NCBI GenBank assembly: GCA_900541915.1
Contig: UQLS01000025.1
Location: forward strand, 1 to 16,063
DNA length: 16,063 bases
Origin: an uncultured Phascolarctobacterium sp.
GTDB lineage: Bacteria; Bacillota; Negativicutes; Acidaminococcales; Acidaminococcaceae
Reading direction: 5' to 3'
Both the position numbers and the translations under genes were made by a program. Positions within the stretch are counted from its first letter, which is position 1; each line of letters starts with the position of its first letter. This document shows, piece after piece, positions 6,506 to 12,722 of this stretch. The notes under the pieces are model-generated. The model was not told the origin of the DNA. It saw only the letters and a program-made list of their open reading frames with translations, and did not search any database.

Positions 6506-6580
6506 ATGCCAGGCTATGAAGGCCAGTTATCTCTGCATGAGATACCGGTTTTTCATGGCTTTTTTATGTTTGGAGGATAA
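6506..6580 (+). other. Possible 24-codon leader peptide frame through the attenuator
   Basis: An ATG at 6506 opens a frame encoding MPGYEGQLSLHEIPVF followed by eight more residues. Its TAA stop (6578-6580) abuts the ATG of the first permease. The frame covers the entire terminator hairpin, so a translating ribosome would unfold it. There is no recognisable Shine-Dalgarno sequence before this ATG (only T and A tracts), and a 24-codon open frame is not rare by chance, so coding is doubtful. Confidence 0.2.
6511..6565 (+). terminator. Intrinsic terminator hairpin in the operon leader (attenuator)
   Basis: GCTATGAA (6513-6520) pairs with TTCATGGC (6552-6559, one G-U). Inner pairs are CC-GG, then TATCTC (6528-6533) with GAGATA (6539-6544) around loop TGCAT. 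The stem is followed at once by TTTTTT (6560-6565). It ends only seven bases before the GGAGG ribosome binding site of the first permease gene, so it can only be a regulated premature terminator or a translation-blocking structure. Confidence 0.7.
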
Positions 6581-7525
6581 ATGAAAAAATATCTGCTGCG
6601 GCAAATCTTTGCCGTACTGCCTATTTTATTGGGCGTTACCCTGCTTACCTTTTGCCTGCTGCACTTTTCTGCTGAAGATGCCGCAGATATGCTCTACCGT
6701 CAGCACGGAGCTGTTTCTGAAGCAGTAAAAGCGCAGACCAGAGCTGAACTCGGCCTTGACCGCCCTCTTTATGAGCAATATTTTACCTGGCTCTTAAACT
6801 TACTAAGCGGCAATGCCGGCACCTCCTATATTTCCGGAGGTTCCGTAAGCAGCCTTTTTTTAGATCGTCTGCCTACTACTTTGCTGCTGGCAGCAGCTTC
6901 TCTCCTTACAGCGCTTTGCATATCTTTACCTGCCGGCTTTTACTGCGCTTTGAAGCATAATAAAAAAGCAGACTATCTGCTGCAGCTACTGTCCTTTGCT
7001 GGCAGCTCCGTTCCAGGATTTTTACTGGCATTGCTGCTTATCTACTTTTTTTCTGTACGCTTACAGACAGCAGCTGTTCTAAATTCTTCTGACAGCATTA
7101 CGGCTTTTATTTTACCAACCATTACCTTAGCCGTACCTGTAGCAGCCAAATATACCCGTTACATACGCGGCGAAGTACTCAGAGAAATGCAGCAGCCCTA
7201 TGTTTATGGAGCATTACTGCGCGGCATGCCTAAAAATATAATTCTAAAACGTTACATACTGCATTCCATAGGACTTAATATGATAACAGTAATTGCTATG
7301 TCAGCAGGCTCACTGCTTGGCGGCACAGCCATTTTAGAAAGTATCTTTATGTTAGATGGTATCGGCAGACTGACCATCGAATCTATAACTATGAAAGATT
7401 ATCCTGTACTGCAGGCCTGCATCATCTGGAGTACATTGATTTTTATCCTGCTTAATCTTGCCGCAGAGCTGCTTTGCAGTCTGCTTGATCCGCGAAACAG
7501 AATTTCTGCACAGGAGCACTTATGA
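6581..7525 (+). CDS. ABC transporter permease, NikB/DppB-like
   Basis: A 314-residue inner-membrane permease of the nickel/peptide/opine importer class. It begins with the family-typical KKYLLRQIFAVLPILLGVTLLTF (in parts), has about six membrane helices, the ELGLDRPLYEQYFTWL segment (56-71), and the EAA-type cytoplasmic loop that contacts the ATPase near residues 207-226 (YVYGALLRGMPKNI). The C-terminal part has LLGGTAILESIFMLDGIGRL, also characteristic. ATG at 6581 follows GGAGG (6572-6576) by four bases, directly behind the attenuator. It overlaps the next permease by four bases (ATGA). The substrate cannot be read from the permease; short ATPases downstream favour the Nik/Cnt-type metal or metallophore importers over oligopeptide systems. 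Confidence 0.9.
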   Translation: MKKYLLRQIFAVLPILLGVTLLTFCLLHFSAEDAADMLYRQHGAVSEAVKAQTRAELGLDRPLYEQYFTWLLNLLSGNAGTSYISGGSVSSLFLDRLPTTLLLAAASLLTALCISLPAGFYCALKHNKKADYLLQLLSFAGSSVPGFLLALLLIYFFSVRLQTAAVLNSSDSITAFILPTITLAVPVAAKYTRYIRGEVLREMQQPYVYGALLRGMPKNIILKRYILHSIGLNMITVIAMSAGSLLGGTAILESIFMLDGIGRLTIESITMKDYPVLQACIIWSTLIFILLNLAAELLCSLLDPRNRISAQEHL

Positions 7526-8361
7526 TTTTTAAGAAAAAATCCTTCTACTTAGCCTTAGCACCAGTATTTTTCTTACTGCTTTTCAGTCTTATCGGCAGCT
7601 TTTTTACACCGCATGACCCTTTTGAGCAGCAGCTGCAGCAAGCTTTACTGCCGCCAAGCAGCGAATATATCTGCGGTACCGACCGCTACGGCCGCTGCGT
7701 TTTCTCACGTATTTTGGCCGGAGCGCCGCTTTCTGTATTTACAGCACTGTTCCTTACCGCTGCAGCTGCTTTAATAGGTACTGCTGCAGGTATGTGCAGC
7801 GGCTATTATCACGGCAGCTGCATAGATAAATTGCTGCTGCACCTTACCAATATCGTCTTAGCCTTTCCAGGAATTATACTGGCACTGGCAATCACCGGCA
7901 TAGCAGGCGGCGGTATGCTAACTGCTGCTTTTGCCTTGCTTTGTTCTTCCTGGGCACCTTATGCAAGGCTAGTCAGACGACAAATCATTACCGTAAGCAA
8001 TGCTCCCTATATTGAGGCAGCTAGATTATCCGGCTGTACAGATACAGAAATTCTGTACCGTTATCTGCTGCCCATTGCAGCGAAACCCGTGCTTATTATG
8101 GCCGCTGCCAATATCGGCACTATGCTGCTGATGCTTTCCGGACTGTCTTTTCTAGGTCTTGGTGCTCAGCCACCGGCAGCTGAGTGGGGAGCAATGATCA
8201 GCAGCAGTCGCAGTCTGCTCCAGGTAGCGCCATGGACAATATTTGCTCCAGGCGGCGCTCTGTTTATTGCTGTATGCTGCTTTAATTTTTCCGGCAATGC
8301 CCTGCATGACTTGCTTGAACCTGAACATAATAACTTTCTCAAGGAGTATAAAGATGAATAA
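7522..8361 (+). CDS. ABC transporter permease, NikC/DppC-like
   Basis: A 279-residue permease, partner of the preceding NikB-like protein. It has an N-terminal membrane helix, then FTPHDPFEQQ and the hallmark GTDRYGR (52-58), five further helices, the EAA loop APYIEAARLSGCTDTEILYR at 161-180, and the family C-terminal signature GLSFLGLGAQPPAAEWGAM (207-225). All are standard for the DppC/NikC family. The start codon overlaps the upstream stop as ATGA, and the 3' end overlaps the binding-protein start by eight bases, so the three genes are translationally coupled. The permease pair forms the membrane channel for the substrate delivered by the lipoprotein encoded next. Confidence 0.92.
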   Translation: MIFKKKSFYLALAPVFFLLLFSLIGSFFTPHDPFEQQLQQALLPPSSEYICGTDRYGRCVFSRILAGAPLSVFTALFLTAAAALIGTAAGMCSGYYHGSCIDKLLLHLTNIVLAFPGIILALAITGIAGGGMLTAAFALLCSSWAPYARLVRRQIITVSNAPYIEAARLSGCTDTEILYRYLLPIAAKPVLIMAAANIGTMLLMLSGLSFLGLGAQPPAAEWGAMISSSRSLLQVAPWTIFAPGGALFIAVCCFNFSGNALHDLLEPEHNNFLKEYKDE

Positions 8362-9877
8362 ACTGCTTCCCTTACTGCTTATCGCGCTTATGTTAATCAG
8401 CGGCTGCGGCGGTAAACCAACAGAAGATAAAAATGTTTTCCGCTACGGCACCACCGCCTATGGCACTTCTATGGACAACGCCGGCATTGACCCGCACAAA
8501 AACTATCAGGGTTGGTCAACTATTCGCTACGGTATAGGGGAAACTCTCTTCCGTCTTGACGAGCACTCCCAGCCCCAGCCATGGCTGGCATTAAAATATG
8601 AATATTCAGATGATAAAACCTGTAAAATAACTCTGCGTGATGACGTTACTTTCAGCAGTGGACGTAAAATGACTGCACAAGCTGCTAAAGAATGCCTTGA
8701 ACAGCTTATTGCTTCACACAACAGAGCCGCAGCAGATTTAAAAATAGCAAGTATATCAGCCGACGGCCAAGAACTTACTATTAAGACAACAGAAGCACTG
8801 CCAGCACTTATTAATTATCTTTGTGACCCTTATGCCTGCATCATGGATATGCAGAGCAAAAGCAAGGATAATAACCTGCTTGCCGGCACTGGCCCTTTTA
8901 TTGCTCAGCGTGTTACGGCTCAGGAAATATCTTTGCAGCGTAATCCTCATTATTGGGGCGGACCAGTACAAACCGAAGCTGTACTTATAAAAGGTATCCC
9001 TGACGGCGATACTCTTGCTATGGCTCTGCAAAGCGGCGAACTTGATGCAGCACAAGGTTTACCATATGCCAGCTTACGCCTGTTTCGCGACAATCCTGCT
9101 TTTAAAATCAGCAGTACGGAAACCTCCCGCGTTTTTCAGGCAGCTTTAAACTTTGCTTCTCCCGTATTTCAGGATGCACATGTTCGTAAAGCCGTGTCGC
9201 TGGCTATAGATAAACAGGCTTTTACCAAAACCTTACTGGAAGGCAACGGAACACCTGCTGATGGACCTTTTCCATCCAGTCTTCCTTATGGCTCTTCCTG
9301 GCAGACTTCCTCTTATGATATTGCTGAAGCGCGTAAGCTGCTGGCTGAAGCAGGCTGGCAGGATACCGACGGTGACGGTTACGTTGATAAAGACGGCAAG
9401 CCGCTTACTCTGCGCTGGCTTACTTATCCGGCACGTCAGGAACTGCCGCTTTTGGCAGAGGCCGCTCATGATTATCTGAAAAATATTGGCATTAAAACTG
9501 AAGTCAATATAACAGACAACTGCGCTGCCTTTCTGCAAAACGGGCAATGGGATATTTACGCCAAAGCTTTTGTATGCGCCCCCACCGGCGACCCGGAATA
9601 TTATTTTACTACCCATATCCCTTCTGCTTCCGCATATAATGCAGGCCATTATTATAATCCTAAAGCAGAAGAACTTTTACAGCGTCTGCGCAGCACTGTT
9701 AATTCTCAGCAGCGTGCAGAACTTGCACAACAATTAACAAAAATTATCCAGGAAGATAATGCATATCTTTATTATGCTCATTTAAAAATGTCTTTAGTTA
9801 TGAAAAATAATATACGCGGCTTTAACGCTCACCCTTCTGACTATTATGAAATTACAGCCGCTTTATCCAAGGAATGA
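8354..9877 (+). CDS. Lipoprotein solute-binding protein, NikA/DppA-like (SBP_bac_5)
   Basis: A 507-residue extracytoplasmic binding protein. The correct start is ATG 8354, with AAGGAG (8341-8346) seven bases upstream; it yields a textbook lipoprotein signal peptide MNKLLPLLLIALMLISGC with lipidated C18. A longer in-frame opening from 8243 lies inside the permease gene and is not credible. SBP_bac_5 features include NPHYWGG at 197-203, VRKAVSLAID at 277-286 and the YDIAEARKLLAEAGW region near 321-335. An inserted DTDGDGYVDKDG loop (337-348) has the spacing of an EF-hand/dockerin calcium site. The family binds nickel-ligand complexes, opine metallophores, peptides or heme; I cannot assign the substrate by eye. 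Metal or metallophore is favoured by operon context. Confidence 0.9.
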   Translation: MNKLLPLLLIALMLISGCGGKPTEDKNVFRYGTTAYGTSMDNAGIDPHKNYQGWSTIRYGIGETLFRLDEHSQPQPWLALKYEYSDDKTCKITLRDDVTFSSGRKMTAQAAKECLEQLIASHNRAAADLKIASISADGQELTIKTTEALPALINYLCDPYACIMDMQSKSKDNNLLAGTGPFIAQRVTAQEISLQRNPHYWGGPVQTEAVLIKGIPDGDTLAMALQSGELDAAQGLPYASLRLFRDNPAFKISSTETSRVFQAALNFASPVFQDAHVRKAVSLAIDKQAFTKTLLEGNGTPADGPFPSSLPYGSSWQTSSYDIAEARKLLAEAGWQDTDGDGYVDKDGKPLTLRWLTYPARQELPLLAEAAHDYLKNIGIKTEVNITDNCAAFLQNGQWDIYAKAFVCAPTGDPEYYFTTHIPSASAYNAGHYYNPKAEELLQRLRSTVNSQQRAELAQQLTKIIQEDNAYLYYAHLKMSLVMKNNIRGFNAHPSDYYEITAALSKE

Positions 9878-9879
9878 TT

Positions 9880-10653
9880 ATGTCTGCTTTTAAATTAAAT
9901 ATCACAAATTTATCTGTCGCTTATGATAAGCGTCAGATATTGCATAATATCAGCTTCAATATCTCTTCCGGACAGATAATAGGTATATTAGGCAATAGCG
10001 GCAGCGGCAAAACAACATTGCTTAATACTCTTACCTGTACACTGCCTTCCTCAGCGACAGTTAACGGCAGTCTTTACTGGAATGGATTTCAGCTTCTGCA
10101 TGATCCTCAGCATGAAAAGATGCGCGGCAAAAAAATTACCATGCTTCCTCAGCAAACTAACACCTCACTATTTCCCCTGATTAAAATAAAAGATCAGCTT
10201 TATCTTACCTTGCAGGCAAAAAGCTCTAACGCTAAAAAGCAGGCAGAACAACAAGCACTTGAAATACTTACTCTCCTGCATTTTGATAATCCTCAGGCTG
10301 TTTTAGACAGTTATCCTTTCCAGCTTTCCGGCGGTATGCAGCAGCGTGTTTGTCTCGCTCTGTGTCTTTTACTAGAGCCTGCATTACTGCTGGCTGACGA
10401 ACCAACCTCCGGTTTAGATGTTATTGCCCAAAACGAGTTACTGCAATTATTGCATAACTATTGCAAAAGCAGAAATACGGCTATGCTTATAACATCTCAT
10501 AATCCAGGCTTTCTCTGCCGGATAGCCGACAGCATTATCGTAATTCAGAACGGCCATATTATTGAAACAGGCGAGTCTGAACAAATATTTCAGCATCCGC
10601 GTACAGACTATACCAGGCAGCTTTTAGCAGCTTCACCGCACAATTGCTTTTAA
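9880..10653 (+). CDS. ABC transporter ATPase, NikD-like
   Basis: A 257-residue ATP-binding subunit. ATG 9880 is preferred over the ATG at 9874 because AAGGA (9869-9873) sits six bases before it and would touch the earlier codon. Walker A GNSGSGKTT is at 38-46, the Q-loop is Q91, the ABC signature LSGGMQQR is at 149-156, Walker B LLLADEP at 169-175 with D-loop SGLD, and the switch histidine is H207. It lacks the C-terminal oligopeptide-transporter extension found in the roughly 320-residue DppD/OppD proteins, so in size it matches NikD and CntD. It follows the binding protein with almost no gap and should heterodimerise with the next ATPase. Confidence 0.9.
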   Translation: MSAFKLNITNLSVAYDKRQILHNISFNISSGQIIGILGNSGSGKTTLLNTLTCTLPSSATVNGSLYWNGFQLLHDPQHEKMRGKKITMLPQQTNTSLFPLIKIKDQLYLTLQAKSSNAKKQAEQQALEILTLLHFDNPQAVLDSYPFQLSGGMQQRVCLALCLLLEPALLLADEPTSGLDVIAQNELLQLLHNYCKSRNTAMLITSHNPGFLCRIADSIIVIQNGHIIETGESEQIFQHPRTDYTRQLLAASPHNCF

Positions 10654-10662
10654 GGAGATATC

Positions 10663-11421
10663 ATGCTGCAAGTACATCAATTAACTAAATATTATCATAA
10701 TGCAGATATTTCTTTTGCTGCTGTCAAAGATGTCAGCTTTACTATCACAGCAGGCGAAATTGTGGGACTCTTAGGACGCAGCGGCAGCGGCAAAAGTACT
10801 CTGGCACGTTTAATAACAGGCCTTACGGAATATGACAGCGGCTGCATATTACTGGATAATAAAAATATTAATTTTGCTGATAAACAATGTAGGACAAATT
10901 ATTACCGGCAGGTACAATATATATTTCAAAATCCTGCCTCCTCCTTTCATCCTTTCTATACTATTGGTCAGTCAATTATGGAGCCAATGCTGCATAGCGG
11001 CTACACCAATAGCCAGGCTAAAAAGAAACTTTATGTGCTTTTGGCGCAAACTGGCCTGCCTGTTGAATACGCTGACAGATATATTTATCAGCTGAGCGGC
11101 GGAGAAGCGCAGCGTGCTGCTATTGCCCGGGCAATCAGTATTCAACCGCGTCTTTTAATCTGCGACGAAATAACCAGTGCTCTCGATACCTTAACACAGC
11201 AAAAAATCATCCATCTGCTGCTTACTCTTCAAAAAGAGTATAAAACTGCCTTGCTTTTTATCACTCACGATATTTCATTGGCAACTGATTTCTGCCAGCG
11301 GCTGCTGATTATGGATAAAGGCAGTATTGTTGAAGCAGGTGCTGCACAGACTATTATTAAAACACCACAGCACCCAGCTACCCAACAGCTGCTTAGAGCA
11401 GCACATAATCTCAATATTTAA
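10663..11421 (+). CDS. ABC transporter ATPase, NikE-like
   Basis: A 252-residue second ATPase of the importer. Walker A GRSGSGKST is at 38-46, Q-loop Q89, signature LSGGEAQR at 144-151, Walker B LLICDEITSALD at 164-175 and switch histidine H202, so all catalytic elements are intact. The glutamate-isoleucine pair in CDEITSALD is common in NikE/DppF-type subunits. The ATG at 10663 has AAGGAG (10652-10657) overlapping the stop codon of the previous gene. Like its partner it is short and has no C-terminal oligopeptide_HPY extension, which points to Nik/Cnt-type systems. Confidence 0.9.
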   Translation: MLQVHQLTKYYHNADISFAAVKDVSFTITAGEIVGLLGRSGSGKSTLARLITGLTEYDSGCILLDNKNINFADKQCRTNYYRQVQYIFQNPASSFHPFYTIGQSIMEPMLHSGYTNSQAKKKLYVLLAQTGLPVEYADRYIYQLSGGEAQRAAIARAISIQPRLLICDEITSALDTLTQQKIIHLLLTLQKEYKTALLFITHDISLATDFCQRLLIMDKGSIVEAGAAQTIIKTPQHPATQQLLRAAHNLNI

Positions 11422-11440
11422 CCGAAACGGAGCTATATTC

Positions 11441-12187
11441 ATGACCCTTATTTCACCACAAACAGTTACTGCAAATACCCACTCCAAAGAATATATCGTT
11501 AATTACTGGCATAAACGTGCTGCAAATTTTTCCCAGCTGCGACACAAAGAGCTGCACAGCGCCAAAGCAGAGCTTTGGCAGCAGGAAATCTGCCGTCACC
11601 TGCCAGAGGAAAAATCTTTGCGTATTTTAGACATAGGCTGCGGCGCAGGCTTTTTTACTATTTTGCTCAGTAAATTGCAGCATAAAGTTACCGGTATAGA
11701 TTTAACTCCGGAGATGATTGAAGCAGCTAAAATTTTATCTGCACAGGAAAATACTGCTGCTGAATTTCTCGTTATGGATGCAGAAAGCACAGACTTTCCC
11801 TCCGCATCTTTTGATGTCATTATCGCCCGTAATCTTATGTGGAATCTGCCTCACCCTGCTAAAGCCTATCAGGAATGGCTGCGTCTGCTGAAAAAAGACG
11901 GCCTGCTGCTTAATTATGATGCTGAATACGCTAAAAATCATCACAGTACTGCATCAGCCGGTGCTCATGCAGATATAGCTCCGGAACTTTTGGAAGAATG
12001 CCATAATATCTATCATATGCTGCCTATAAGCTGTTATGACCGCCCCTTATGGGATAAACAACTGCTGCAATCACTTGGCTGCGAGAATATCGAACTGGAT
12101 TTTTCCGTTAATAGTACTATCTACAGTAACAATGATGAATTTTCTACTGCAGTACCTATGTTCTGCGTAAAAGCAACTAAAAGCTGA
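11441..12187 (+). CDS. Class I SAM-dependent methyltransferase in the importer operon
   Basis: A 248-residue cytoplasmic methyltransferase. ATG 11441 follows CGGAG (11428-11432) by eight bases; a longer in-frame opening from 11327 would overlap the ATPase gene and is not credible. Motif I LDIGCGAG lies at 63-70, the acidic ribose-binding residue is D87 in VTGIDLTPEM, motif II MDAESTDFP is near 112-120, and ARNLMWNLPHPAKAYQEW (129-146) with LKKDGLLLNYDAEY follows. The methyl acceptor is not deducible. It starts 19 bases after the second ATPase, in the same transcript, and the same WNLP-type methyltransferase is, as I remember, often found beside Nik-like importers. It may modify an imported metal ligand or the metal-bearing small molecule; that is inference. 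Confidence 0.85.
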   Translation: MTLISPQTVTANTHSKEYIVNYWHKRAANFSQLRHKELHSAKAELWQQEICRHLPEEKSLRILDIGCGAGFFTILLSKLQHKVTGIDLTPEMIEAAKILSAQENTAAEFLVMDAESTDFPSASFDVIIARNLMWNLPHPAKAYQEWLRLLKKDGLLLNYDAEYAKNHHSTASAGAHADIAPELLEECHNIYHMLPISCYDRPLWDKQLLQSLGCENIELDFSVNSTIYSNNDEFSTAVPMFCVKATKS

Positions 12188-12192
12188 TTAAC

Positions 12193-12221
12193 TTGACCAG
12201 TACCTTGGCTCTACTTATAAT
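12193..12221 (+). promoter_or_regulatory. Near-consensus promoter for the DUF3842-like gene
   Basis: TTGACC (12193-12198) and TATAAT (12216-12221) are separated by exactly 17 bases, 11 of 12 consensus positions. Transcription would begin near 12228, leaving a leader of under 20 bases that contains the ribosome binding site. It lies in the 58 bases between the methyltransferase stop and the next start, so the last gene can be expressed independently of the attenuated operon. Confidence 0.85.
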
Positions 12222-12245
12222 AAAAGTATCAGTGAGGTGAAATTT

Positions 12246-12659
12246 ATGCTTATCCTAGTTTTAGACGGACAAGGCGGCGGTATCGGCAGAACTCTGGTAG
12301 AAGCCCTTGTCAAAACCTATCCTCAGCACGAAATTGCAGCGGTCGGAACTAATTCAGCGGCCACAGCAAATATGCTCAAGGGCAGTCCATCCTTTGCTGC
12401 TACCGGTGAAAACGCCGCAATTTTTAATAGCTCCCGCGCAGATATAATTATCGGCCCTACCGGTATCGTGATGGCTAACGCCATGCATGGCGAAATCAGT
12501 CCGCAGATAGCAGCAGCTGTTACCTCCAGCCGTGCTGAAATTATCCTGATTCCGATGAATCACTGTCGTGCTCACATTGCCGGTGTCGAAGATAAAAAGG
12601 TTTCTGAATATCTGAAAGAAGCTTTGCAGATGCTTAACGAACTGCTTCAGAAGAAATAA
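12246..12659 (+). CDS. DUF3842-type protein of unknown function
   Basis: A 137-residue protein. ATG 12246 is chosen over an upstream in-frame GTG (12237) because GAGGTG (12234-12239) is a Shine-Dalgarno site six bases before the ATG. The sequence opens with a Rossmann-like strand and glycine-rich turn MLILVLDGQGGGIG (1-14), has alternating helices and strands, and contains two striking segments: GPTGIVMANAMHGEISP (70-86) and LIPMNHCRAHIAGVEDK (101-117). H81, H106, C107 and H110 could be metal ligands. I recognise this as the family I know as DUF3842; no function is established to my knowledge. It has its own strong promoter downstream of the importer-methyltransferase genes, which suggests a related but more constitutive role. 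Confidence 0.82.
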   Translation: MLILVLDGQGGGIGRTLVEALVKTYPQHEIAAVGTNSAATANMLKGSPSFAATGENAAIFNSSRADIIIGPTGIVMANAMHGEISPQIAAAVTSSRAEIILIPMNHCRAHIAGVEDKKVSEYLKEALQMLNELLQKK

Positions 12660-12711
12660 TAAATCCGTATTTTACCCAATATATTACAGGTAAAATACGG
12701 ATTTATTTTTT
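12658..12711. terminator. Strong bidirectional terminator between convergent genes
   Basis: A perfect 19-bp inverted repeat (12658-12676 with 12689-12707, core AAATCCGTATTTTACC) encloses a 12-base loop. T-rich sequence follows on the plus strand (TTTATTTTTT) and the arm's outer A/T pairs give a T tract on the minus strand too. It overlaps the stop codon of the DUF3842-type gene and lies 15 bases from the convergent dapL stop, so it probably serves both. Confidence 0.92.
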
Positions 12712-12722
12712 GTATTTAACTT

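Larger units (their letters stand above)
6443..6580 (+). promoter_or_regulatory. Structured leader RNA with probable transcription attenuator
   Basis: The leader contains a perfect 8-bp hairpin (AAAACTGC 6443-6450, loop AAGA, GCAGTTTT 6455-6462), a second 5-bp hairpin (GCCGC 6465-6469, loop AGAA, GCGGC 6474-6478), an A/T-rich linker, and a long terminator hairpin ending in six T residues. TGAAAAA (6500-6506) is the exact complement of TTTTTCA (6549-6555) in the terminator's 3' arm, so an alternative, terminator-disrupting pairing is possible. This layout fits a riboswitch-like or protein-controlled attenuator. It does not match the Moco, NiCo, cobalamin, guanidine or fluoride motifs as I remember them. 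The effector is unknown. Confidence 0.6.

Noticed and set aside
6440..6580. Known metal riboswitch (NiCo, Moco or cobalamin)
   Set aside because: None of the conserved sequence elements that I remember for these classes could be found; a covariance search would be needed to settle it.
8243..8353. Longer N-terminus for the binding protein
   Set aside because: It overlaps the permease gene, lacks a ribosome binding site and would bury the lipoprotein signal peptide; ATG 8354 is clearly right.
9233..9649. Minus-strand open frame of 138 codons
   Set aside because: It is antisense to the binding-protein gene and shows no motif or ribosome binding site.
11327..11440. Longer N-terminus for the methyltransferase
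   Set aside because: It overlaps the NikE-like gene; ATG 11441 has a proper ribosome binding site and gives a normal domain start.
12658..12707. Long inverted repeat as a mobile-element end
   Set aside because: It lies exactly between convergent stop codons with T tracts, so it is a bidirectional terminator.
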